Source: Natroniella sp046097105
GTDB lineage: Bacteria > Bacillota > Halanaerobiia > Halobacteroidales > Halobacteroidaceae
Length of the DNA: 64,000 bases
Assembly (NCBI RefSeq): GCF_046097105.1
Contig: NZ_CP175562.1
Coordinates: 558,001-622,000, forward strand
Direction of reading: 5' to 3'
Under the pieces are notes generated by a model. It ran no database searches, was not told the DNA's origin, and saw only the letters and a list, made by a program, of their open reading frames with translations. Made by a program: the position numbers and the translations under genes. Below, in pieces: positions 34,286-41,984 of the stretch (positions are counted from its first letter, which is position 1; the number at the start of each line of letters is the position of its first letter).

Positions 34286-35584
34286 ATGGATTTATCTTTA
34301 ATTGGAATTATAATTGGATTAGCAGGGTTGATGTATGCTTGTATGAAAGGCCTAAGTATTATAGTTGCTGCACCTATATTCTCTTTAGTTGTTGCTGGAA
34401 CTGGTGGATTGCCACTATTGGAAGCATTTTTAGAGACCTTTATGGGAGGAGCAGTAGGTTATGTTAAGGCTTTCTTCCCAATGTTCATGTTAGGAGCAGT
34501 CTTCGGTAAGGTGATGGAAGATACAGGAGCTGCTTCAGCAGTAGGTAATTGGGTAATTGATAAGATTGGTTCGGATAAAGCTATTTTAGCAGTTGTTGCA
34601 GCATGTGGTGTCTTGACTTATGGTGGTATCAGCTTATTTGTTGTGGTATTTACGATGTATCCGCTAGCAATGGGAATCTTTAAGGAAGCTGACCTACCAA
34701 GGCGATTAATTCCAGGTTCTATTGCCTTAGGTGCATTTACCTTTACAATGACAGCAATTCCTGGTACTCCTCAGATTCAGAATATTATTCCGACTGAGTT
34801 CTTTGGTACTGATGCAATGGCAGCTCCAATTATTGGTTTAGTAGGTGCTGTAATTATGTCAGTTGGTGGAGTTATGTATCTAAATCGTGAAGCAAGAAAA
34901 GCTAAAGAAAATGGTGAATTTTTTGATGTAGGAGACGCTGAAGAGTATGAGGATGTTTCTGCCGATGAACTGCCAAGCTTTGGCTTGTCAATCATACCTC
35001 TAGTCAGTGTTGTACTCTTATTAAATCTATTTGGAATGGATATTAATGCAGCTTTATTCTGGGGAGTCGTTCTAGCTATTGTTCTATTATGGGATAAGTT
35101 GGAAACTGTGGCCCAGCTTAAAGAGACACTTAATACTGGTGCTACTGGCTCATTGACTGCAATTATGAATACAGGACTTGCAGTAGGGTTTGGTTCAGTT
35201 GTACAGGCAGTACCAGGTTTTGATACTATGGTAGAAGGGCTGACTCGATTTACTTTTGGAAACCCTTATCTTTATGGAGTAGTTTCAACTAATACACTAG
35301 CTGGAGCAACAGGTTCAGCTTCTGGTGGAATGAGTATTGCGTTAGAGGCATTATCTGAATCGTTTTTAGCGATGGGTGGAAATCCTGAGATGCTTCATAG
35401 AACAATTGCTTTAGCATCTGGAGGATTAGATGTTTTACCTCATAATGGAGCAGTAATTACTTTGTTGATTGTTTGTGGATTAACTCATGAAGATTCTTAT
35501 AAAGATATTTTTGTAGTATCATTAGCAATTCCAGTTCTTGCTGGATTAGTTGGTGTATTACTTGCTACTATGGGAATTGCGTAA
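34286..35584 (+). CDS. GntP-family permease (YxjC-like), copy 2
   Basis: 432 residues, differing from copy 1 (29.8 kb) at few positions (for example LGAVFGK against LGAIFGK, GNWVIDK against GSWVIDK, VVQAVPGFDTMVEGLTRFTF against VVRAVPGFDTLVEGLTQVTF). The substitutions cluster in one loop-to-helix stretch near residue 310-325, which could alter specificity. It is followed about 107 bp later by the PhaB-like reductase gene without an obvious terminator, so the unit may extend into the beta-oxidation genes. Confidence 0.88.
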   Translation: MDLSLIGIIIGLAGLMYACMKGLSIIVAAPIFSLVVAGTGGLPLLEAFLETFMGGAVGYVKAFFPMFMLGAVFGKVMEDTGAASAVGNWVIDKIGSDKAILAVVAACGVLTYGGISLFVVVFTMYPLAMGIFKEADLPRRLIPGSIALGAFTFTMTAIPGTPQIQNIIPTEFFGTDAMAAPIIGLVGAVIMSVGGVMYLNREARKAKENGEFFDVGDAEEYEDVSADELPSFGLSIIPLVSVVLLLNLFGMDINAALFWGVVLAIVLLWDKLETVAQLKETLNTGATGSLTAIMNTGLAVGFGSVVQAVPGFDTMVEGLTRFTFGNPYLYGVVSTNTLAGATGSASGGMSIALEALSESFLAMGGNPEMLHRTIALASGGLDVLPHNGAVITLLIVCGLTHEDSYKDIFVVSLAIPVLAGLVGVLLATMGIA

Positions 35585-35690
35585 TAACTAACTAAGAGCA
35601 AAAAGTAAATAATGAAAACAGGTTATTTAAAGGTGAGAAGTTGGTTATTATAAGAAAAGTAAGACTAATATAATAATGGAGGGGACAATT

Positions 35691-36434
35691 ATGAGATTAG
35701 AAGGAAAAGTTGCAATTGTTACTGGAGCTGCAAAAGGAATTGGAGAGGAGACTGCACTTACTTTTGCTCGAGAAGGAGCTAAGGTAGTTGTGGCAGATTA
35801 TGATGCTGAAGCTGGTGAAGATACTGCCAAGCAGATTACTGAAGCTGGTGGAGAAGCTATCTTTATAGAAGTGGATGTCTCTGATGTTGAAGCTACTAAA
35901 GAGATGATTGACCAGACAGTTGAAGAGTTTGGAAAGTTAGATGTTCTTGTTAATAATGCAGGAATAACTGCTGATGGATTCTTAATTAAGACGAGTGAAG
36001 AAGCTTGGGATAGAGTTATAGATATTAACTTAAAAGGTGTCTTTAACTGTACTAAGCCTGCAGCTAAGGTAATGATGAAGCAAAATTCTGGAGTAATTTT
36101 GAATGCTTCTTCTGTAGTAGGACTTTATGGTAATGTTGGACAGACTAATTATGCTGCTACTAAGTTTGGAGTAATCGGAATGACTAAGACTTGGGCTAAG
36201 GAGTTAGCTCCGAAAGGTATTAGAGTTAATGCTGTTGCACCTGGTTTTATTCAAACTCCAATGACTGATGAAGTACCAGATAAAGTATTAGGTGCTATGG
36301 AGAAGAAGACACCATTAAAGAAATTAGGAAAACCAGAAGATATCGCTAATGCTTACCTATATCTTGCTTCTGATGAAGCTTCTTATGTTAATGGTGAAAT
36401 CTTAAGTGTTGATGGTGGATTAGTTCTTGGATAA
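35691..36434 (+). CDS. SDR-family 3-oxoacyl/acetoacetyl-CoA reductase (PhaB/FabG-like)
   Basis: ATG 35691 follows GGAGGGG; the upstream ATG 35676 is part of that ribosome site. 247 residues. NAD(P) motif TGAAKGIGEE, NNAG (about 87-90), catalytic Ser in NASSVVG and YAATK. It has the FabG/PhaB fold that makes or oxidises (R)-3-hydroxyacyl intermediates. With a PhaJ-type hydratase in the same regulon and next to Hbd and thiolase, an acetoacetyl-CoA/(R)-3-hydroxybutyryl-CoA role is more likely than fatty acid synthesis. Confidence 0.85.
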   Translation: MRLEGKVAIVTGAAKGIGEETALTFAREGAKVVVADYDAEAGEDTAKQITEAGGEAIFIEVDVSDVEATKEMIDQTVEEFGKLDVLVNNAGITADGFLIKTSEEAWDRVIDINLKGVFNCTKPAAKVMMKQNSGVILNASSVVGLYGNVGQTNYAATKFGVIGMTKTWAKELAPKGIRVNAVAPGFIQTPMTDEVPDKVLGAMEKKTPLKKLGKPEDIANAYLYLASDEASYVNGEILSVDGGLVLG

Positions 36435-36449
36435 TTAAGTTATCAATTA

Positions 36450-36516
36450 TGAGCTATGGGTTATCAGCTGTGAACTATAAATTCATTGTTTAATAACCCC
36501 ATAGCTCAAATTTTTA
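36450..36516 (+). terminator. Inverted repeat between the PhaB-like gene and hbd
   Basis: TGAGCTATGGG (36450-36460) is complementary to CCCATAGCTCA (36498-36508), extended by TTAT/ATAA, and followed by AATTTTTAAAA. The loop is about 35 bases. It may attenuate read-through into hbd or be a REP-like relic. Confidence 0.5.
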
Positions 36517-36532
36517 AAACTGGGGGGCTAAT

Positions 36533-37378
36533 ATGGATAAGATAGCTGTAATAGGAGCAGGTACTATGGGAAGTGGAATTGCTCAAATAAGTGCTCAAGC
36601 TGGTTTTGAAGTTATTATAAGAGACCTCAAGGAAGATTATCTAGAGAAAGGATTAACTAAGATTAAAAAGAATTTAGATAAAGCAACAAAAAAAGGTCTT
36701 ATTGATAGTGAAGAAAAAGAGAATGTATTAGATAATATTAATTTAACTACTAATATTGAAGAATTAGCAGATGTTGATTTAGTGATTGAAGCAATTGTTG
36801 AGAATTTAGAGATAAAACAAGATGTCTTTCAAAAGTTAGATCAAATTTGTAAAGAAGAAACAATATTAGCAACTAATACTTCTGCATTGAGTATTACACA
36901 ATTAGCTACAGCTACTACACGTCCAGAGAAAGTATTAGGAATTCACTTTTTCAATCCAGTGCCAGTAATGAAATTGGTAGAATTGATTAAGGGAATGACG
37001 ACTTCACAAGAGAGTTTTGACAGAGCTGAAGAGTTTATTGCTCAAGTTGATAAAGAAGTAGTAAAAGTTGAAGAAGCACCCGGTTTTATAGTCAATCGAA
37101 TCTTGATACCAATGGTTAATGAAGCAGCTTTCTTATTGACTGAAGGGGTTGCTAGTGCAGAGGATATTGACCAAGCTATGAAATTAGGGGCTAACCATCC
37201 GTTAGGGCCTCTAGCTTTAGGGGATTTGATTGGTTTAGATGTCTGTTTAGCAATTATGGAGACATTATATGATGAATTTAAGGATAGTAAGTATCGACCT
37301 GCACCTTTATTACGGAAAAAGGTACGGGCAAAGCAGTTAGGACGTAAGACAGGACAAGGCTTTTATAATTATAAATAA
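36533..37378 (+). CDS. hbd: 3-Hydroxybutyryl-CoA dehydrogenase
   Basis: 281 residues, the size of clostridial Hbd. NAD motif VIGAGTMGSGIAQ at the start, TNTSALSITQLA, catalytic His in GIHFFNPVPVMKLVE, and EAPGFIVNRIL. It oxidises (S)-3-hydroxybutyryl-CoA or reduces acetoacetyl-CoA with NAD(P)(H). Followed 28 bp later by thiolase, as in butyrate-forming clostridia. Its product has opposite stereochemistry to the PhaB/PhaJ pair in this regulon. Confidence 0.95.
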   Translation: MDKIAVIGAGTMGSGIAQISAQAGFEVIIRDLKEDYLEKGLTKIKKNLDKATKKGLIDSEEKENVLDNINLTTNIEELADVDLVIEAIVENLEIKQDVFQKLDQICKEETILATNTSALSITQLATATTRPEKVLGIHFFNPVPVMKLVELIKGMTTSQESFDRAEEFIAQVDKEVVKVEEAPGFIVNRILIPMVNEAAFLLTEGVASAEDIDQAMKLGANHPLGPLALGDLIGLDVCLAIMETLYDEFKDSKYRPAPLLRKKVRAKQLGRKTGQGFYNYK

Positions 37379-37405
37379 ATAAGTATAAAACAAGGGGGAA
37401 TAATA

Positions 37406-38584
37406 ATGAAGGAAGTTGTAGTTGCAAGTGCAGTTAGAACAGCTATTGGTAGTTTTGGTGGGACATTAAAGAATGTGGATGCTGTTGATCTAGGAGCATC
37501 AGTGATTGAGGAAGCATTAAAGAGAGCTAATGTAGATGCAGAAGAAGTAAATGAAGTACTTTTTGGTAATGTATTGCAAGCAGGATTAGGTCAGAATCCA
37601 GCTCGTCAAGCATCAATTAAAGCAGGATTGCCAGTTGAGGTTCCAGCAGTAACAATCAATAAAGTCTGTGGTTCTGGTTTGAAGACAGTTAATTTAGCTG
37701 CTCAAGCTATTAGAGCAGGAGACGGAGATGTTTTTGTTGTTGGTGGAATGGAAAATATGAGCCAAGCTCCTTATGTTCAGAAGAAAGCTCGTTGGGGAGA
37801 GAGAATGGGTCATGGTAAGCTAGTTGATGTAATGATTCAAGATGGATTATGGTGTGCATTCAATGATTATCATATGGGAATTACAGCTGAAAACATTGTA
37901 GAAGAATATGATCTTACTCGAGAAGAGCAAGATGAATTTGCAGCAATTAGTCAGCAACGAGCAGAGAAAGCTCAAGCTGAAGATAGATTCCAAGATGAAA
38001 TTGTACCAATAGAGATACCACAACGTAGAGGAGAGCCAATCACTTTTGCTAAGGATGAATATCCAAAAGCAGGGGTTACAGCAGAAGGATTAGGTAAATT
38101 ACGTCCAGCATTTAAAAAGAATGGAACAGTAACGGCAGGAAATGCTTCAGGAATTAATGATGGAGCTGCTGCATTAGTTATTATGTCTAAAGAAAAGGCA
38201 GAAAAGTTAGGAGTTGAACCATTAGCTACGATCAAATCTTATGCTTCAGCAGGAGTAGACCCTAAGATTATGGGGACAGGGCCAGTTCCTTCTTCTCAAA
38301 AAGCATTAGAGAAGGCTGATTTGAAGGTAGAAGATTTAGATTTAATTGAAGCTAATGAAGCTTTTGCATCTCAATCATTGGCGGTAGTTAAAGATTTAGG
38401 ATTGGATACTGATAAGGTAAATGTTAATGGTGGTTCAATCTCTTTAGGACATCCAATTGGTGCTAGTGGAGCAAGAATCTTTGTTACTTTATTGCATGAG
38501 ATGAAGAAACAAGAGTCTCAATATGGATTAGCTACTTTATGTATCGGTGGTGGCCAAGGCGCTGCGACTGTTGTAGAGAGATAA
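37406..38584 (+). CDS. thlA: Acetyl-CoA C-acetyltransferase (thiolase)
   Basis: 392 residues. Nucleophile Cys88 in NKVCGSGLK, NEAFA, the catalytic His in GHPIGASGAR, and the second Cys in LCIGGGQGAA. It condenses two acetyl-CoA to acetoacetyl-CoA or splits it. It completes the set of C4 enzymes with hbd, hydratase, Bcd-Etf and CoA-transferases. Confidence 0.95.
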   Translation: MKEVVVASAVRTAIGSFGGTLKNVDAVDLGASVIEEALKRANVDAEEVNEVLFGNVLQAGLGQNPARQASIKAGLPVEVPAVTINKVCGSGLKTVNLAAQAIRAGDGDVFVVGGMENMSQAPYVQKKARWGERMGHGKLVDVMIQDGLWCAFNDYHMGITAENIVEEYDLTREEQDEFAAISQQRAEKAQAEDRFQDEIVPIEIPQRRGEPITFAKDEYPKAGVTAEGLGKLRPAFKKNGTVTAGNASGINDGAAALVIMSKEKAEKLGVEPLATIKSYASAGVDPKIMGTGPVPSSQKALEKADLKVEDLDLIEANEAFASQSLAVVKDLGLDTDKVNVNGGSISLGHPIGASGARIFVTLLHEMKKQESQYGLATLCIGGGQGAATVVER

Positions 38585-38590
38585 AGATAA

Positions 38591-38731
38591 TTAACAATTA
38601 CAGTATTAGTTACTCGATATCTACTAGGAAATCCAACTGGCCATCAAGTAGAGGGAGCAGAGTTGAGATTGGCCCTTAACTTCGGTGGTAGTGCAGTTAG
38701 TAATTATAGATATCAAACTTTAAACAGATAA
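38591..38731 (+). pseudogene. Relic of an SCPx-type thiolase C-terminus
   Basis: A frame without a start reads RYLLGNPTGHQVEGAELRLA then LNFGGSAVSNYRY and stops. This matches the end of SCP-x/acetyl-CoA acetyltransferase-like proteins, where (G)RQVEGAxxGLAHNxGGxGAV is conserved. Only about 45 residues remain and it lies right after an intact thiolase gene of a different subfamily. Confidence 0.5.
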
Positions 38732-38743
38732 AGCAATTAGAAG

Positions 38744-38787
38744 ATAAAGCAGACATTTTTAAATGAAAATGTTCTGCTTTATTCTTT
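38744..38787 (+). terminator. Terminator after the thiolase region
   Basis: ATAAAGCAGA-CATTTT pairs with AAAATG-TTCTGCTTTAT around a short loop, then TCTTTTG. It ends the hbd-thiolase transcription unit. Confidence 0.85.
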
Positions 38788-38940
38788 TGTTATCAGTCAA
38801 TAAGTGGTTAAAAATGTAAAATTAAGCATCAGCTTCTGTAATCAATCTGAGTAAAAATTTATATTAAAGGGGTTGATTTTTAGGGGGCTTAAATGTTAAT
38901 ATTAAGTAGGAATATAAATTTAAATTTTAAGGAGAGAAAA

Positions 38941-39650
38941 ATGAAAAAGTTATTGGGAAAGATGCGACAAATAAATAAATCGTTATAATATTATGCTAAT
39001 CGAGTAATTGATTTTAATGAAATAGCAAATGTTTTGCAAAAGGTCATAAGAGCTAATGTATATATAATCGATAATATAGAGAAAATTTTAGGATATAATT
39101 TACTTTCTAAATTCGAATGTGAATTAATGCACCAAGAAGTTATTGAGCAAAGAGAGTTTCCTGCTGATTATAATAAATGGGCAAAAAGTAATAATTGTAT
39201 CTTTAAGGATGAGATTTGTGTGTTTAAAGGAAAATTAATTACAGTTATTCCTATTAATGGTGGTGGGGAGAGGCTAGGTACTTTAATTATGGCTAGATTT
39301 GATCATAAGTTTGAAGAGGATGATTTAGTATTAGCTGAATATGGGGCAGCAGTAGTAGGAATGAAGATTTTGCAGTTGAAGAAAAAAAAAAGAGAAGAGA
39401 AAGTTCGTGAAAGAACAGCTGCTCAAATTGCGATAGAAACTTTATCTTATTCTGAGTTAGAAGCTATTTATAATATATTGATAGAGTTGGAAGGGCAAGA
39501 AGGGTTACTAATAGCAAGCAAGATTGCTGATAGGATTGGATTACTTGTTCAGTAATTGTTAATGCTTTAAGAAAGTTTGAGAGTGAAGGAGTAATTAAAT
39601 CAAGGTCATTAGGAATGAAAGGGACACATATTAAAATTTTAAATGAATAG
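38941..39650 (+). pseudogene. codY: codY pseudogene (nonsense plus frameshift)
   Basis: Three consecutive reading segments join into one CodY. Residues from ATG 38941 read MKKLLGKMRQINKSL, then an in-frame TAA where CodY has Gln. The same frame continues through a GAF domain (IPINGGGERLGTLIMARF, LVLAEYGAAVVGM) and wHTH start (SYSELEAIYNILIELEG, GLLIASKIADRIG). A one-base loss at about 39538 then shifts the frame, and SVIVNALRKFESEGVIKSRS then LGMKGTHIKIL completes the HTH. CodY is the GTP/branched-chain-amino-acid repressor of low-GC Firmicutes. Ribosome site AAGGAGAG is still present. Two independent lesions argue for decay rather than a read error. Confidence 0.85.
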
Positions 39651-39751
39651 GTAATCAATCATTTAGAAAAGGCACAAATTTAAATTAGGTTTTTGAAGTT
39701 GAAGTATCTTAAGAATGAATAAAAAATCAGAAAATTTAGGAGGTAATAAAA

Positions 39752-41059
39752 TTGAGTTTAGGGAATTCAGTTAATGTATCTGTAGGGGGTAAGGCGGAAG
39801 AAGGGATAATTCCTAAAACAATTGAAGCAACAGAAAATTTGAAGTTTTCAATTTTGTTAGGTTATGCTATTGTTGTCTTATTTTCATCTTTGTTATTTAA
39901 TACACCAAGGGAAATAATAGAGGGTTTGTATAATTTAACGCTGTCACCTAGTGTCTTAGTTTCTGATTATATAGTAATTGGTAATTTAGGAGCTGCACTT
40001 TTTAATAGTGGGTTATTGATGATTATTTCTATTTATATTGCTAAATTCAGCGATGCTAGTATGAATGGAACAGTGATTGCTGCTGTGTTGACAGTAGGAG
40101 GCTTTGCTTTCTTTGGGAAAAACTTTTATAATATTTGGTCTATTTTTTGTGGAGTCTATTTATATGCGAAGGTTCAAGGGGAGGATTTTGGTAAATTTCT
40201 TTTAGTAGCTTTATTTGGAACTGCTTTAGGGCCGTTGGTAAGTCAAACTACTTTTGGATTAGGATTGCCACTTGTATCAGGTGTTATTTTAGGTAACCTT
40301 CTTGGAATAGCTGCTGGTTTTATTTTACCTCCATTGGCCAATCATGTAGTTAAGTTTCATCAAGGTTTTAATATTTATAATGTTGGATTTACTGCTGGAA
40401 TGGTTGGTAGTTTATTTATGTCATTATTTAGGGCTTTTGGTGCAGAAAGCAATGCTGTATCAATAGTTGCTAGTGGATATAATTATAAATTAGGAATTTA
40501 TTTAACAGTATTGTTCTCTTCAATGCTTGTTTTGGGATATTTATTTAATGATAGAGGTTTTAGTGGATATGATAGTTTATTAGAGAGCTCAGGAAGATTG
40601 GTAGATGATTATGTGACTACCGAAGGTTTTGGTTTATGTTTTATTAATATGGGATTATTAGGGTTATTGTCTACTTTTTATGTCTTGATTATTGGTGGAG
40701 AGATAAGTGGTTCAGTTGTAGGAGGAATTTTTACAATTGTTGGGTTTGGTGCTTTTGGTAAGCATTTGAAGAATATTACTCCATTGTTAATTGGGGTTTA
40801 TTTAGCTTCTTGGATTCAAACTTGGGAAGTTACTGCTACCGGTTCGTTGTTAGCTGCTTTATTTGGGACTACTTTGGCCCCGATAGCTGGTGAATTTGGT
40901 TGGAAGAGTGGAATTTTAGCTGGTTTTATTCATATGGCTGTAGTAATGAATGTAGGTTATTTGCATGGAGGAATGAATCTTTATAATAATGGATTTGCAG
41001 GAGGACTGGTAGCAGCAATGCTTGTTCCAATATTAGTTTCTCTTAAGAAAGGAAATTAA
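39752..41059 (+). CDS. DUF1576-type polytopic membrane protein
   Basis: 435 residues, TTG start behind AGGAGGT. About 10-12 membrane segments in two internally similar halves: GFAFFGKNFYNIWSIFCGVY (about 115-135) recurs as GFGAFGKHLKNITPLLIGVY (about 330-350), and HQGFNIYNVGFTAGMVG as HGGMNLYNNGFAGGLVA. The family looks transporter-like but has no known function. The next gene starts two bases after the stop, so the two are translated together. Confidence 0.8.
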   Translation: MSLGNSVNVSVGGKAEEGIIPKTIEATENLKFSILLGYAIVVLFSSLLFNTPREIIEGLYNLTLSPSVLVSDYIVIGNLGAALFNSGLLMIISIYIAKFSDASMNGTVIAAVLTVGGFAFFGKNFYNIWSIFCGVYLYAKVQGEDFGKFLLVALFGTALGPLVSQTTFGLGLPLVSGVILGNLLGIAAGFILPPLANHVVKFHQGFNIYNVGFTAGMVGSLFMSLFRAFGAESNAVSIVASGYNYKLGIYLTVLFSSMLVLGYLFNDRGFSGYDSLLESSGRLVDDYVTTEGFGLCFINMGLLGLLSTFYVLIIGGEISGSVVGGIFTIVGFGAFGKHLKNITPLLIGVYLASWIQTWEVTATGSLLAALFGTTLAPIAGEFGWKSGILAGFIHMAVVMNVGYLHGGMNLYNNGFAGGLVAAMLVPILVSLKKGN

Positions 41060-41060
41060 A

Positions 41061-41393
41061 ATGAAAAATTCTAAAAAGATAATTAAAGTAGTTGGTGAAT
41101 TAATGAGTTTTTATTATCAACTTGGAATTAGACAGATTGAGATTGATGTTAAAGATGGTTCTGAGCAGATGGTAGTTTCTATTAAAGGTGAAAAAGAGAA
41201 GATTGATAATGAGAGACTAGAGGAAGTAAATGAATTATTAAATACGCCTAGACAGGCACAGGTTGAAGAGTATTATTGGAAATTAGCTGGAGAGAGTGGT
41301 CAGGCTTCGGAATTATCTTTGTTAGGTATGATGATTGATAAAGCGGAAGTGAGTTATGAAGATAGTATTTTAGAGATTAAGGTTTATAGATAG
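41061..41393 (+). CDS. Hypothetical cytosolic 110-residue protein coupled to the DUF1576 gene
   Basis: No family recognised with certainty. It is acidic, with alternating helix and strand pattern (KKIIKVVGELMSFYYQLGIR, QIEIDVKDGSEQMVVSIKGE). The start is immediately after the DUF1576 stop, so it is probably a soluble partner of that membrane protein. It lies 42 bp before a thioesterase gene. Confidence 0.7.
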   Translation: MKNSKKIIKVVGELMSFYYQLGIRQIEIDVKDGSEQMVVSIKGEKEKIDNERLEEVNELLNTPRQAQVEEYYWKLAGESGQASELSLLGMMIDKAEVSYEDSILEIKVYR

Positions 41394-41434
41394 GAATAAT
41401 TAATAAAAATTTTAGGTAGCTAGGAGGAGCTTAT

Positions 41435-41827
41435 ATGAAGGATATTAAACCTGGTTTAATTGGAAGAGCTTCTACAAAAGTAACTGAAATGAATACTGCT
41501 AGAGAGTATAATAGTGGTATGGTTGATGTTTATGCAACTCCAGCCATGATTGCTTTAATGGAGCAGGCAGCAGCTGAGGCAGTTGCAGATTATTTACTAG
41601 AAACTGAAGCAACAGTTGGTACTAATATCGAGGTTAGACATTTGGCAGCTACTCCATTAGAAATGGAAGTAACAGCTGAAGCTGAATTGGTTGAAGTTGA
41701 TGGTAGAAGGCTTATTTTTGAGGTTAGAGTTGAAGATGAAGTAGAAGAGGTTGGAGCAGGACGTCATGAACGATTTGTAATTGAATTAGATAAATTTCAT
41801 CAACAGGCAGAAAATAAGTCAAATTAA
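41435..41827 (+). CDS. FlK-like hot-dog thioesterase
   Basis: 130 residues. It resembles fluoroacetyl-CoA thioesterase-like proteins: YATPAMIALMEQAAAEAV holds the Thr and Glu, and GTNIEVRHLAATPLEMEV holds the His of the FlK catalytic set. The natural substrate of bacterial homologues is generally unknown. Its position near C4 acyl-CoA genes and behind the DUF1576 pair suggests removal of a stray acyl-CoA. Ribosome site AGGAGG. Confidence 0.8.
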   Translation: MKDIKPGLIGRASTKVTEMNTAREYNSGMVDVYATPAMIALMEQAAAEAVADYLLETEATVGTNIEVRHLAATPLEMEVTAEAELVEVDGRRLIFEVRVEDEVEEVGAGRHERFVIELDKFHQQAENKSN

Positions 41828-41860
41828 TTTAGCTTATTAAATAAAATTAAATATAATGAT

Positions 41861-41897
41861 AAAAAGCTTATCTTGTTTTTAAGATAAGCTTTTTTTA
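41861..41897 (+). terminator. Terminator after the thioesterase gene
   Basis: AAAAAGCTTATCTT / AAGATAAGCTTTTTTT with GTTTTT loop. Confidence 0.93.
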
Positions 41898-41984
41898 TTT
41901 TGGATTTAAGAATTAGCTAAAAGGTAATTTTCATCTCAGTTATTGCATAAATTATAATAGTGATTTGATGAAAGGATAGATATT

